A DNA stretch of 64,000 nucleotides from Micromonospora sp. ATCC 39149 (GTDB lineage Bacteria; Actinomycetota; Actinomycetes; Mycobacteriales; Micromonosporaceae), in NCBI RefSeq assembly GCF_000158815.1, contig NZ_GG657738.1, positions 5,996,478-6,060,477 of the forward strand, read 5' to 3'. The translations under genes were made by a program, and so were the position numbers. Positions 36,317 through 45,403 of the stretch are shown in pieces; position 1 is the first letter of the stretch; every line of letters starts with the position of its first letter. A model generated the notes under the pieces. That model had not been told where the DNA came from. It ran no database searches and saw only the letters and a program-made list of their open reading frames with translations.

Positions 36317-39211
36317 TCATGTCGCGACGATTTGCCACTGCTGGTTGGGTCCGCCGCTGGCGGCCCATTGGATGACCTGGGCGCCGTCGTCCAGCGAGCC
36401 GCCCGACACGTCAGCGACAAGTCCGGTGCGGACGTTGACCAGGCGGTAGTAGCCGTCGCCGGTGTCGACCAGTTGCCACCTCTGGTGGGAGCTGTTCGTG
36501 TCGGACCACTGGTCGAGCTGGACGCCCGACGTGGTCGAGCCGCCAGGGACCTCTAGCACCTTGCCACTGTGGCGGCTGACCAGTTTGTATGACGCGTCGA
36601 CGCCGGGCTCCAACCGCCATTGCTGGTTGGCGCCGCCGGTCCAGGTCCACTGGATGGCCTTGGCGCCGTCGGCGGTGGACCCGCCGGAGACGTCGAGCAC
36701 CTTGCCGCTGCGCCGGTTCACCAGGCGGTAGTAGCCCTGGGGCAGACCCCCGGCAGGCAGACCCACGGTGATCTGCACCTGCTGACCGGCGGTCAGTGAG
36801 ATCACGCGGGCGTGTGACCCGAGGGGGGAGGAGGCGACGGGCGCGGAGGTGGAGACGGATGCCATACCGCGGCGGCTGATGAGCGTGATGTTCTGGGTGA
36901 CCGCCGAGGTGAGCGTCACCGTTGCGGTGCGGGCGGCCAGGTCCCAGCCGAGGCTGTCGATGCGGACCCGGTTGCGGCCGCGTACGCCGGTGATGTTGCC
37001 CTTTGCGAGCTGGTCGGGCAGGGCAGGCAGCAGTTCGACGAGGCCGGGCCTGGTGTAGACGATCGCTTCGGCGAGCACGCCAGGCAGGGCGTTGGCCGCG
37101 TCGGCGTTGTAGATGTCCAGGTTCGGGTTGTGTGAGGTCATGAGCGACCTGAAGACCATGTTGTTGCCGAGGATCTTCCGGAGATTGCCGTAGACGAGGT
37201 TGCTGTCCTTCAGCCGTGCGGCCGCCAGGGCCCGGTGCAGGCTGCCGTGCGCGGAGAGATTCTCGTCGCCGCGCAGGGCCAGCGCCCGGAGCGAGGCGGT
37301 GACCAGGGCAGGCTCGTCCTCCGGGTTGATCTCGTGCAGCGGCCATGCCCCGTACAGGTGATGGACGTGCCGGTGGTTGTAGCGGTCGGTCAGCCCGGGC
37401 CAGGACCATTCGGCGAGGGCGCCGTCGCCGTTGACGGCGTAGGGCGGCAGCTTGCCCAGCAGGGCGGTCCAGCGTTCGACGCCCTGGCCGCGGCCCTGTT
37501 CGACGCCGAGGGCGTTGGCGGCATCGACAGCGGCACGCAGGGCGTGCTTGCCGGCCTGGATGTCGCCGGTGGCGTTGATCGCCAGGAGGACGCCGGTGCT
37601 GGCCGGCGAGTTCTCCATGGAGAAGGACGGCACGAACACCACGTCGCCGTTCGCGTCCGTGCGGGTCAGGAAGTCCTCGTAGAACAGGGCCAGCTCCATC
37701 AGCGCCGGGCCCAGCTTGTCCCGGAGGAAGGCCTGGTCGCCGGTGACCTGGTAGTACTCCAGTAGCGGGTAGAGCAACCAGTCGGCGCCGCCGGTCCAGC
37801 AGTGACCGGGAAAGCCCGCGTCGAAGTGCAGCATGTGGCCGTACTCGCCGTCGGTGCGGGACGGGGCGTGAAAGCCGCGGGCGCCGTAGAGGTTCCGCGC
37901 GTTGGTCCGCCAGTGGGCGAGTTGGCCGAGGATCAGGTCGAAGTAGCCCTGCATCGCGTCGGTGAGGTCGAGGATGTTGCCTCCGGCGACCTGCAGGTTG
38001 ACGTTGGCGTCGGTGGTGAAGTCGTCGGCCCAGGCGGCGTTCCAGGATCCGGCCCAGATGCCGGTCAGCCGCGGCGGCAGCACCCCGCTGGAACTGATGA
38101 ACAGGTAGCGGCCGGAGTCGTAGAGCCGCTCCAGCAGGGCGATGTCGATGACGTTGCGGTTGGCGTTCTGCCGGGCGATCAGTTCACTCGTCGACAGCTG
38201 CCGGTCGGCGGCGGAGACGTTCAGGTCGAGGCGGGAACGGTCGTACATCGCCGAATGCAGGGCGACGTGCCGGCTACGGAGCGCGGTGTAGTCGGCGCTC
38301 AGCGTGGCCAGCGCGGCGTGTAGTGGTCTGGCGTCCCACGCCGTGGGCGACTCGTACCGGTCGAGTTTGGTCAGCAGCACGAGCTTGGTGGCGCCGGTGA
38401 CGACGATGGTGGTTCCGTTCACGGTCACCGTGCCACCGGTAGGGACGACCCGGGTGACCCCCTCGTAGCCGAACGCACCCTGCCCGGACGGGTACGTGCC
38501 CCGCAAATTCAGATAGCCGGAGCCGTTGCTGACCGTGGCGAGGGTGGTGAAGCTGACCGAGCCGGGGACGCCGGCCAGCGCCGTGTTGAGGCTCAGCGTG
38601 GTGTCGATCGTCCGGCCCGGAGCGGGCGCGAGTTCGTGGACGACCACCTTGTCCGCCCGGGAGGCGAAGGCCCGCCGGGTCCAGACGCCGGAGCCATCGG
38701 TCCAGGTGGAGGTGACCTCGCCGGTGCGGAAGTCGGTGATCCGGGCGTAGTCGTTGACTGTGGTCACGCCCGGAGTGCTGATCCGCAGCTCGTAGCCCGG
38801 GTGGAACGCCTGGGTCCAACGCAGGCTCCAGCCGGAGGTGAAATCGGTGTTCGCGCCGCGGTAGTCACCGGCCATCGCCTTGCTTCGGACGCCGGCGAGT
38901 CGTCCGGAGATGACCGGTGGGGTCTGGCTCCGGGTGCCGTTGGGCAGGACGTAGCGATGGTGGTTGAGAACCACCCGCTCCAGCGCCGGACCACCGAACA
39001 GGACAGCGCCGTATTCGCCGTTGCCGGTCAGGAAGCCGTGCGTCCAGTCCGTGGCGGGGGCGGTGTCGTAGATCCCCCGTTCGGGGAGCGTGACCTGGGG
39101 AGGCACCGCGGCGGCGGCCGATCGGGCGAAGACCGCCGCGGGCAGGGTTGCGGCGCCTATGGTCAACGCAGCGGCCGTGACAAAGCGCCTGCGATCCATG
39201 GGCAAATCCAT
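36317..39211 (-). CDS. Secreted GH95 alpha-L-fucosidase (or related galactosidase) with CBM13
   Basis: A 964-residue protein. The start at 39211 follows GAAGGAG. The leader MDRRRFVTAAALTIGAA has a twin-arginine-like motif, so Tat export is probable. The GH95 fold spans about 40-815 (LPERGIYDTAPATDWTHGFL, GNGEYGAVLFG, SFSMENSPA with the likely catalytic Glu). A CBM13 trefoil occupies about 825-964 with three NQQW/HQRW repeats. GH95 enzymes cleave alpha-1,2-L-fucose or alpha-L-galactose from plant glycans. First gene of a two-gene unit with the GH54 enzyme. Confidence 0.93.
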   Translation of the reverse strand: MDLPMDRRRFVTAAALTIGAATLPAAVFARSAAAAVPPQVTLPERGIYDTAPATDWTHGFLTGNGEYGAVLFGGPALERVVLNHHRYVLPNGTRSQTPPVISGRLAGVRSKAMAGDYRGANTDFTSGWSLRWTQAFHPGYELRISTPGVTTVNDYARITDFRTGEVTSTWTDGSGVWTRRAFASRADKVVVHELAPAPGRTIDTTLSLNTALAGVPGSVSFTTLATVSNGSGYLNLRGTYPSGQGAFGYEGVTRVVPTGGTVTVNGTTIVVTGATKLVLLTKLDRYESPTAWDARPLHAALATLSADYTALRSRHVALHSAMYDRSRLDLNVSAADRQLSTSELIARQNANRNVIDIALLERLYDSGRYLFISSSGVLPPRLTGIWAGSWNAAWADDFTTDANVNLQVAGGNILDLTDAMQGYFDLILGQLAHWRTNARNLYGARGFHAPSRTDGEYGHMLHFDAGFPGHCWTGGADWLLYPLLEYYQVTGDQAFLRDKLGPALMELALFYEDFLTRTDANGDVVFVPSFSMENSPASTGVLLAINATGDIQAGKHALRAAVDAANALGVEQGRGQGVERWTALLGKLPPYAVNGDGALAEWSWPGLTDRYNHRHVHHLYGAWPLHEINPEDEPALVTASLRALALRGDENLSAHGSLHRALAAARLKDSNLVYGNLRKILGNNMVFRSLMTSHNPNLDIYNADAANALPGVLAEAIVYTRPGLVELLPALPDQLAKGNITGVRGRNRVRIDSLGWDLAARTATVTLTSAVTQNITLISRRGMASVSTSAPVASSPLGSHARVISLTAGQQVQITVGLPAGGLPQGYYRLVNRRSGKVLDVSGGSTADGAKAIQWTWTGGANQQWRLEPGVDASYKLVSRHSGKVLEVPGGSTTSGVQLDQWSDTNSSHQRWQLVDTGDGYYRLVNVRTGLVADVSGGSLDDGAQVIQWAASGGPNQQWQIVAT

Positions 39212-39321
39212 CAACGAGACTCCTTCGTCGCGGTCATGCGGTCGAGAGCGGGCGGGCAGGGCGCGCGGGCTGCGCACCCGCCGGCCCGATGGCCGCCGTC
39301 CTTCGCCGTGCCGGGCACGGC

Positions 39322-39420
39322 TCAGTTACGCAGGCTCCACTGCTGGTGGGATTGCCCGTTGCAGGACCACAGGATGATGTCGGCGGTGCCGGCGCCGTCG
39401 GCGTCCGCATCGACGACCGT
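39322..39420 (-). pseudogene. CBM13 (ricin-B) C-terminal remnant
   Basis: About 30 codons ending at TGA 39322-39324 read DADGAGTADIILWSCNGQ then HQQWSLRN, a ricin-B repeat end. No upstream domain remains. It is a trace of another lectin-bearing hydrolase just upstream of the GH95 gene. Confidence 0.65.
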
Positions 39421-40045
39421 CGGGAACCGTGCGGACGTTTGGATCGAGTGGCGCAGCGTTCTCCCTTCGGCCGGACGCGCACCACACGCGGAAGCGACGA
39501 GTTATCGAATCGACGTGCGGTGCCTTCGCGTCGCGCTCAATCTGTGCTCGCCGGTCTGGGGATGGCCGGCGTGCGTACGCTGACTGAGCGAACCGGTTCG
39601 GCGAATGCTACCATCAAGTGAACGATATAAATAGGTCTATCTCTTGAGTGCACCACGGCGGCACTTGCCAGCGCACCTGGCCATCTGATCCCGGCCGCGC
39701 CGCACGCCGCGCAGAGGGCGCAACCTGAGCGAGAACTTCCGAATCGACTCGTAGCCTCTTGGTCCGCCCCTGAGGGATCGCCGAAATCAACTCGCTGGTT
39801 TGATCTCTTGCTGCCGACGCAGGCGGCGCGGGTGGACGTGCCGGCTCAAGCGCGGTTGACGCGGCGAGCTATGGACACCGCTTGCCCAGGCGCGTTGCCA
39901 GTGGGAGCGTGCACAGCGCAGCCGGGGAAACTCGACGCCCCGGCGCTCGCGAACCCGCCAATAGCCGGCAGGCGCATGGGTCTGCTGCACCGATAGGTGA
40001 CATCTGAGATGGCTCGCCCGGTGGGCGGGCTGGAAGGATGTTGCT
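39421..40045. other. Gap with promoter-like AT-rich patch
   Basis: No credible gene. An AT-rich island at 39605-39650 (GATATAAATAGG) could hold the promoter of the GH95-GH54 unit on the minus strand. The rest shows no family-like frame on either strand. Confidence 0.35.
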
Positions 40046-40480
40046 GTGCCCAAGCCTTACCCCGGGAGTTCCGCGACGATGTCGTGCGGGTGACCCGTGA
40101 CCGCGAGCCAGGCGTGACGGTCGAGCAGATCGCCAAGGACTTCGGGGTCCATCCGATGACGTTGTTCAAGTGGCTGCGCCAGGCCGACGTCGACGCCGGC
40201 CTCACGCCGGGGACGGCCGGCGGTGAGTCGGTCGAGCTGCGGGAGGCGCGTAAGCGGATCAGGTTGTTGGAGCAGGAGAACGAGGTTCTGCGGCGGGCCG
40301 CTGCCTACTTGTCGCAGGCGCATCTGCCGGGAAAGGCTCTACCCGCTCGTGAGCGAGCTGGCCGCTGACGGGATCCCCGTGGCGGTGACGTGCCGGGTGT
40401 TGAAGATCGCTCGTCAGCCCTACTACCGGTGGCTGGCCCGACCCGTCACCAGCGCCGAGCAGGTAGCGGCGTGCGGCCTG
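40046..40480 (+). pseudogene. IS3-family element remnant: orfA and orfB start
   Basis: GTG 40046 opens VPKPY, then a one-base loss in a CCCC run near 40058 shifts the frame to PREFRDDVVRVTRDREPGVT, EQIAKDFGVHPMTLFKW and the leucine-zipper tail RKRIRLLEQENEVLRRAAAY. OrfB follows as LYPLVSELAADGIPVAVTCR and ARQPYYRWLARPVTS, then stops at 40480. The catalytic DDE core is absent. It is not the same subgroup as the orfB debris at 4125. Confidence 0.8.
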
Positions 40481-40560
40481 CCGACATCAGTGCGGGTGAG
40501 CCGTATCCGTTGGTGTTCGGCACGCACTAGGGAGACCGCGGTCCGGGCCCATCGGTCGAT

Positions 40561-41496
40561 TCAGCGATGCAGGTAGGCGCGGATGGTGGTGCCTGCCGAG
40601 GTGGTGTGGACCCGGACAAGATCGCACAGCTGGTTGACCAGCAGCAGGCCTCGGCCGCCGCCGAGCGCGTCGGGCGGCACAGGGATACGTCCGGCGAGGG
40701 GATCGCTGAGGCACCCGTCGTCCGTCAGCTGACAAACCAGCTGGTCATGGTCGGTCCAGAGCGCGAGTTTCCCCGTTCCGCCGCCGTGCCGCACGGTGTT
40801 GGTGGTCAGCTCGTTCACGGCCAGGACCAGATCCTCTGTCCGCTGCGGTGGCAGCCCGGCCCGCTCGGCGTGCTCGGTGACCATGCGCCGCACGATCGGC
40901 AGGGCGAACACGTCGACGGTGAGGGTGGCCGCATGCGGTGGTGGGTCGGGCAGCGGCAGGTTGAAGCTCGCGGCCACCACGACGGGGTCGTCGTAATGGA
41001 CGCTGTCGAAGCCACCGTCGGCGTTGAGCATGACCGGGTGGGTCTTGTAGGCGTCCTCGATCCACGCCGGGTCGAGCAGCCGGGTGTTGTAGGGGCACAG
41101 GATCGTGGCTGGCCGGCCGGTGAACGCGGCGTTGATCAGCGCCTCGTGCTGGGCGCATGCCGGGTATTCGGTGGCGCTGCGGCCCGCCCAGATCGGCTCG
41201 CCGATCAACCGTACCCGCTGCCCCGGGTGGGCGTTGGCGAAGGCCAGCAGAACGGTGGGGATGATCCGGCCCGGATTGCGGCCGGCCACCATCATGTCGC
41301 GCAGCAGGACCCGCTCGGCGTCCGCGCCGAGAGCGTCCCGGATCAGGGCGAGGTTGTCGGCGGGCACGGCCACCGCGACCGGTTCCCCGGCGGCCAAGCC
41401 CTCGCGGATGTATGGCACGGTGCCGGCCAGGTATTCGTCGTCGTCGCAGTACAGCAGCGCCGGATGGATGAACGCTTCCGCGGTCGTCGTGCTCAT
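40561..41496 (-). CDS. MEDS sensor / HATPase anti-sigma-factor-like regulator
   Basis: A 311-residue protein. ATG 41496 overlaps the stop of the upstream gene (ATGA). Residues about 10-165 are a MEDS (DcmR-type sensory) domain (FIHPALLYCDDDEYLAGTV, IGEPIWAGRSATEY). Residues about 185-311 are a GHKL ATPase of the RsbW/anti-sigma type with N-box VLAVNELTTNTVRHG and G-box GGGRGLLLVNQLCD. The likely role is sensor-gated control of a sigma factor through the STAS partner encoded immediately upstream. No sigma gene is adjacent. Confidence 0.85.
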   Translation of the reverse strand: MSTTTAEAFIHPALLYCDDDEYLAGTVPYIREGLAAGEPVAVAVPADNLALIRDALGADAERVLLRDMMVAGRNPGRIIPTVLLAFANAHPGQRVRLIGEPIWAGRSATEYPACAQHEALINAAFTGRPATILCPYNTRLLDPAWIEDAYKTHPVMLNADGGFDSVHYDDPVVVAASFNLPLPDPPPHAATLTVDVFALPIVRRMVTEHAERAGLPPQRTEDLVLAVNELTTNTVRHGGGTGKLALWTDHDQLVCQLTDDGCLSDPLAGRIPVPPDALGGGRGLLLVNQLCDLVRVHTTSAGTTIRAYLHR

Positions 41497-42368
41497 GCCT
41501 CCAGCTCCGTCCCAGTGGCGCGGCTGAGGTGAACCGCCGGCAGTTCGGTGATGCCCAGGCAGGCTAGAACCCTTGCCACCGGGCCGTGGTATCCGATTAG
41601 GCGCACGCCGGAAGGTGCGCGCAGCGCGAGTCGTGTGAGCAGCGCGGCGGTCGTGGCGTCGGCGAACCGCAGGCCTGCCAGGTCGACGTGGATGGGCGTG
41701 GCCGGGTCGGGATGCTGGTCCACCAGAGCCTCGACGGTCGCGGCCACCGCTTGGCCGCTGCTGTAGTCCGCCTCGCCGGTCAGCCTCAGCCCGTACGGGT
41801 CGCTGGTGCGGCGGATGCGCAGCAGCGGCGCCCAACCCGGGGCCGCCGCTGTCGCGCGGGTCGCGGGGTGCGCGCACGTGACCTGCTGCAGCAGGGCACC
41901 GTCGAAGGCGTGCCGGTCGTAGACGCAGACACCCAGGGCCTGCCCGTCCATGTACAGGTGGTTGACTTGCGCCTCGTAGGCGGCCAGCTGCCCGACAGCG
42001 GCCGGATCGCTCAGCGCCCAGGCCATGTCACCGACCAGGCGCAGCCCCGGAAAGCCGTCGAGTGTTGCCCGCTCGACGTGACCCAGCAGCGATTCCATGA
42101 GACGGTCCGGCTCAAAGCGGCCCGCCGGCAGGTATGCCTCCCGCGCCGACAGCACCTCCAGTTGCCCCGGCCGGCCTTCCCGGCCGGGCAGAATGCCGCG
42201 GGTTTCCAGCCGGGCCAGCACCTGCGCCGGCGGCACCGACTCGGTGAACACCATCACCCGGTCACCGGCAGCCAGGCCGACCGCGACGGCCTGCGCGATC
42301 ACCTCGAACCCGTCAGCGGCACCATCGACAAGGGCGCAGACGTGGTCACCGAGTTGGAGCCCCTCCAC
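41493..42368 (-). CDS. MEDS sensor / STAS anti-anti-sigma-like regulator
   Basis: A 291-residue protein; GTG 42368 starts the recognised MEDS domain (GLQLGDHVCALVDG) and follows a GGTGGAGGG stretch. An ATG at 42410 would add 14 low-complexity residues. MEDS occupies about 1-190 and a STAS domain about 200-291 (IHVDLAGLRFADATTAALLT, with Asp-Ala-Thr where a phosphorylatable Ser is usual in classical anti-anti-sigma factors). The 4-bp overlap with the HATPase gene suggests a coupled antagonist pair. Confidence 0.82.
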   Translation of the reverse strand: MEGLQLGDHVCALVDGAADGFEVIAQAVAVGLAAGDRVMVFTESVPPAQVLARLETRGILPGREGRPGQLEVLSAREAYLPAGRFEPDRLMESLLGHVERATLDGFPGLRLVGDMAWALSDPAAVGQLAAYEAQVNHLYMDGQALGVCVYDRHAFDGALLQQVTCAHPATRATAAAPGWAPLLRIRRTSDPYGLRLTGEADYSSGQAVAATVEALVDQHPDPATPIHVDLAGLRFADATTAALLTRLALRAPSGVRLIGYHGPVARVLACLGITELPAVHLSRATGTELEA

Positions 42369-42990
42369 CGTTCCGCGCCCTCCACCTCGATCACCTCGTG
42401 TCGATCCCATTATGCACGCGACGACGACGGCAACACCGTCGCGCCAGTACGGCCCGATCGACGGATCAGCACGTCAAGATGGCACCACGCGGGCATCGCA
42501 ACGCCCCGGCCCCGGTGTTCGCTGCGGTCGAAGCGCAGGCGTTGCGGCCCGCCCGGTTAGTGCCTCATCGGCTCCTTGGCTGCGGCTACCCGCAGCGGCC
42601 GGTAGTCGTTCTCGTCGAGTTCGGCCGATTCGCCGTCGATTTCCACCCAGAGGGTGCTGGAGAAGTTGACGTTGGCACCGTGGCCGGGCCAGATGTGCGC
42701 CAGCAGGTCGACGCCGCTCGGGCGGCCGGAGCGGCGCAGCGCGGTTACCGCGAGGCCGTAGTGACTCGGTGGTTTAGCCGCGCTGCCCTACCCGCAGCCA
42801 GCTGACCAAACCCTCGCGCACGGCTGACGCACTCAGCCGAGTCAAGTGCACAGTTGCCGTTTGTCAGCGAGGAACCGCAAGGTCAGCTCGAGGCCTTCGG
42901 TTTCGCCGAGCCAGCCTTCGGCCGGCGCGTGTGGGGGATGCCGGCGCTCTCGCCGCGGGTGGCGGTGAGGGCGCCGGCATCACGGTGGGG
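42369..42990. other. Gap holding two orphan coding fragments
   Basis: On the minus strand, codons from about 42790 to TAA 42557-42559 read a coherent stretch (DLLAHIWPGHGANVNFSSTL, WVEIDGESAELDENDYRPLR). No family was recognised. Another minus-strand piece at about 42850-42940 (GWLGETEGLELTLRF) resembles a segment seen near the C-terminus of actinobacterial integrases; this is a weak match. Neither has a start codon in context. Confidence 0.4.
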
Positions 42991-44421
42991 TCAGTTGGTG
43001 ACGCGGAAGGTGGCGTCGCCGCGTGCTGTCGTGGTGGTAATGGGGTCGAGGCGGAGTTGGTAGGCGTAGTGGCGGATGTAGCGGTCGGTGTGGTTGTAGG
43101 ACTGGAAGGACGACCAGGTGGGATCGGCGAGGCCGGCGACCTGTCGGAAGGTGGCGTCGGCGGCGAACTGTGCGGTGCCGTCGTTGCGGACCAGTTGGAA
43201 GTCGTAGTTGGCGTGGCGCAGGAAGTAGCCGGGGAAGTTGACCGACTCGAAGGAGACGGTGCCGGACCCGGCGAGGCCGGGCCGGAGCCGGAACTGGGCG
43301 TCCGGGCCGGTGATGTTCTGGTCGATGCGTACGTCGTAGTTGGCGTGCCGCACGTACCGGTCGGGGAAGTTGTACGACTGGATCCGCTTGGCGGGGGTGC
43401 TGGGCCAGCGGGCGAGGACGCGGCCTTCCTCGGCGGCGGTGAGGGTCAGGATCGAGCCGTGGCGCTTCTTGGTGACACCCATGTTGTAGCTTCCCGACGC
43501 CGGGATCTGGTAGGTGCCCACGGTGGAGGGGTCGGTCGTCGTGACCGGCATGTACCCGCGTCCGGACGAGTACTGGTCGAGGTAGATGGCCCACTCGTTG
43601 CGGTCGCGGAACTTCATCCACATCGGGCCCTCGACCTGGGAGCCGGTGAGGCCGATGCCGGAGAGGTTGCCCAGGTGTGTCCACGTCCCGAGGATCGAGT
43701 TGCTGCCTTCGAGGGTGATCTGGCCGTCGCCGGAGGCCCGTACGTAGCGGTGGGTGCCGACGCCGGCCGGCAGCTCGACGATCTGGGTGTCGATGAGTTC
43801 CTGGGTGCCGGGGCGGTCGATGTAGATCTGCGGGGTGGTGATGGTGCGGAAGTCGCTGGTGCGGGCGTAGAAGATGCGGTGCTTCGTCTTGCCGTCGAGT
43901 GGCACGTTCGTCGCCCAGTACAGGACGTAGTCGTTGGTGGCCGGGTTCCAGATCGCCTCGGGCGCCCAGGCGTTGCGTCCGTCGGGGATCGCGCCGGCGA
44001 CGTTGAGCAGCCACGGCTGCGACCAGTTGATCAGGTCCGTCGACTCCCACACCACGAAGCTGCGGCTGCCGTTGTTGATGGAGCCGTCTACCGTCGACCC
44101 GCAGCCCCAGCACAGGTCGGTCGCGATGATCCAGTACCTGTCACCACCGGGGGAGCGGACCAGTGCGGGATCGCGCACCCCGCGCGTGCCGAGCGGGGAG
44201 CGCAGGATCGACGCCCCGTCGTTGAGGTCGTTCCAGTGCAGGCCGTCGGTGCTGTGCGAGAGGTAGATCTGCTGACCGGTCGACCCCTCACCGATGAAGT
44301 GGACCATCAGGTAGCCCGGGTCGGCGGCGACGGCTCGCTGCGGTGCGGTCACCACCCAGGAGGTGAACAGCAGGCAGGCGGCAGCCAACGTCGCCACCAG
44401 CCTGAGCAAGATCTTGGACAT
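42991..44421 (-). CDS. Secreted GH43-type arabinofuranosidase with CBM42 (AbfB)
   Basis: A 476-residue protein. ATG 44421 has AAAGGAG 5 nt upstream; an in-frame start at 44481 is less likely. The signal peptide ends AVAA at about residue 32. A five-bladed GH43-like catalytic domain follows at about 35-330 (HFIGEGSTGQQIYLSHSTDG, TRGVRDPALVRSP, NAWAPEAIWNPATNDYVLY, EGPMWMKFRDRNEWAIY; acidic triad within these). A CBM42 beta-trefoil lies at about 340-476 with three repeats (SYNFPDRYVRHANYD, SVNFPGYFLRHANYD, SYNHTDRYIRHYAYQ). It acts on arabinose decorations outside the cell. Confidence 0.9.
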   Translation of the reverse strand: MSKILLRLVATLAAACLLFTSWVVTAPQRAVAADPGYLMVHFIGEGSTGQQIYLSHSTDGLHWNDLNDGASILRSPLGTRGVRDPALVRSPGGDRYWIIATDLCWGCGSTVDGSINNGSRSFVVWESTDLINWSQPWLLNVAGAIPDGRNAWAPEAIWNPATNDYVLYWATNVPLDGKTKHRIFYARTSDFRTITTPQIYIDRPGTQELIDTQIVELPAGVGTHRYVRASGDGQITLEGSNSILGTWTHLGNLSGIGLTGSQVEGPMWMKFRDRNEWAIYLDQYSSGRGYMPVTTTDPSTVGTYQIPASGSYNMGVTKKRHGSILTLTAAEEGRVLARWPSTPAKRIQSYNFPDRYVRHANYDVRIDQNITGPDAQFRLRPGLAGSGTVSFESVNFPGYFLRHANYDFQLVRNDGTAQFAADATFRQVAGLADPTWSSFQSYNHTDRYIRHYAYQLRLDPITTTTARGDATFRVTN

Positions 44422-44483
44422 TTGTCTCCTTTGGGATAAATAACCTAAGTCGGCGGTCCAGCCGGGACATTCGCGTCTCATTC

Positions 44484-44972
44484 CTAAGCGACCATGCGGA
44501 ACGTGGCGTCGGCGCGTCCGGTGGCGGTGCTGATCGGGTCCAGGCGGAGCAGGTAGTCGAAGTGCCGCACGTAGCGGTCAGGGTGGTTGACCGACCGGAA
44601 CGACACGGCCGAGGCGTCCGACAGACCGGGTACGCGCTGGAACGCGCCGGGCTCGGGTTGGGGTCGATCCGTGCGTCGAAGTCAGCCTGGTGCATGTACC
44701 GGTCAGGGAAGGATCCCGCAACCCAGCGTCCCAGCGGTCGGCCTCGCCACCGGGTTGTTCTGGTTCAGCGAAGACCAGTTGAGGCCGTCAGAGCTGACGG
44801 CCAGGTGCAGTGCGTAGCTGTCACCGAGCCGGTTGGGACTCTCGGTGAAGTACGCGAAGACGTACGCGGTGTTGGCCGCCAACGCGGCACGCGGCCTGGA
44901 CGGGACCGCGCCGGCGCTGACGGCAGTGGTCAGCACGGCGAGGCGGTTGACCGACCGACGGGACAGACGCAT
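44484..44972 (-). pseudogene. GH43-CBM42 paralogue with catalytic core deleted
   Basis: The N-terminal signal peptide and start of a GH43 domain (FAYFTESPNRLGDSYALHLA, VSSDGLNWSSLNQNNPV) are joined, with a frame change near 44715, to the last two-thirds of a CBM42 (SFPDRYMHQADFDARID, SFRSVNHPDRYVRHFDYLLR) ending at TAG 44484-44486. About 900 bp of catalytic sequence is missing compared with the neighbour at 42991. It is a dead tandem copy. Confidence 0.85.
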
Positions 44973-45014
44973 GTCGAAGACCCCCTTCCTGATGCAATAA
45001 ATGGACTGACATCG

Positions 45015-45030
45015 ATGTTAGCGTTAACAT
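45015..45030. promoter_or_regulatory. LacI-type operator candidate 1
   Basis: ATGTTAGCGTTAACAT is palindromic except for one central pair of positions and has the CG-centred shape of LacI/GalR-family operators. It lies 43 bp upstream of the deleted GH43-CBM42 copy, fitting arabino- or xylo-oligosaccharide control. Confidence 0.55.
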
Positions 45031-45147
45031 TTTTGGAAATTGGGTGGGCGGGTGATCGGGGATGGTGTGCGGCCACAATGGATCATGTGACGACGTGAGC
45101 GGCCTCGCAGAGTGGGTCAACCCGCAACCACGACTTTAGTTTCGGTA

Positions 45148-45163
45148 GTGTTACCGTTCACAT
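45148..45163. promoter_or_regulatory. LacI-type operator candidate 2
   Basis: GTGTTACCGTTCACAT matches candidate 1 at 13 of 16 positions, 133 bp away. It also sits in a second palindrome, CGGTA-GTGT-TACCG (45143-45156). Spaced pairs of LacI-family sites can support looping. Confidence 0.4.
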
Positions 45164-45403
45164 AAACCATGTCAAGAGTGCTTCCAAGGATCCAGAAGCG
45201 CCACGGGCGAGGTTGGTGCTGGGTGAGGGTGACGCTCGCACACCCGGTCGGGCGCCGCCGTGACACGTTCCGGCTCAGCCCGCCGGAGCTCGCTGCCGCC
45301 GCACGGAGTCCGTCCAGACCGCGTTGGCCATCTGATGTTCCTGTTCACTGCAGAGCTTGAATGGTTGAGTCGATCTATTGGTGGTCGGCGTGACTGGAAT
45401 CGA

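Noticed and set aside
4125..40480. The IS3 orfB debris at 4125-4778 and the IS3 debris at 40046-40480 as halves of one split element
   Set aside because: The orfB ends belong to different IS3 subgroups by sequence and there are no matching break points.
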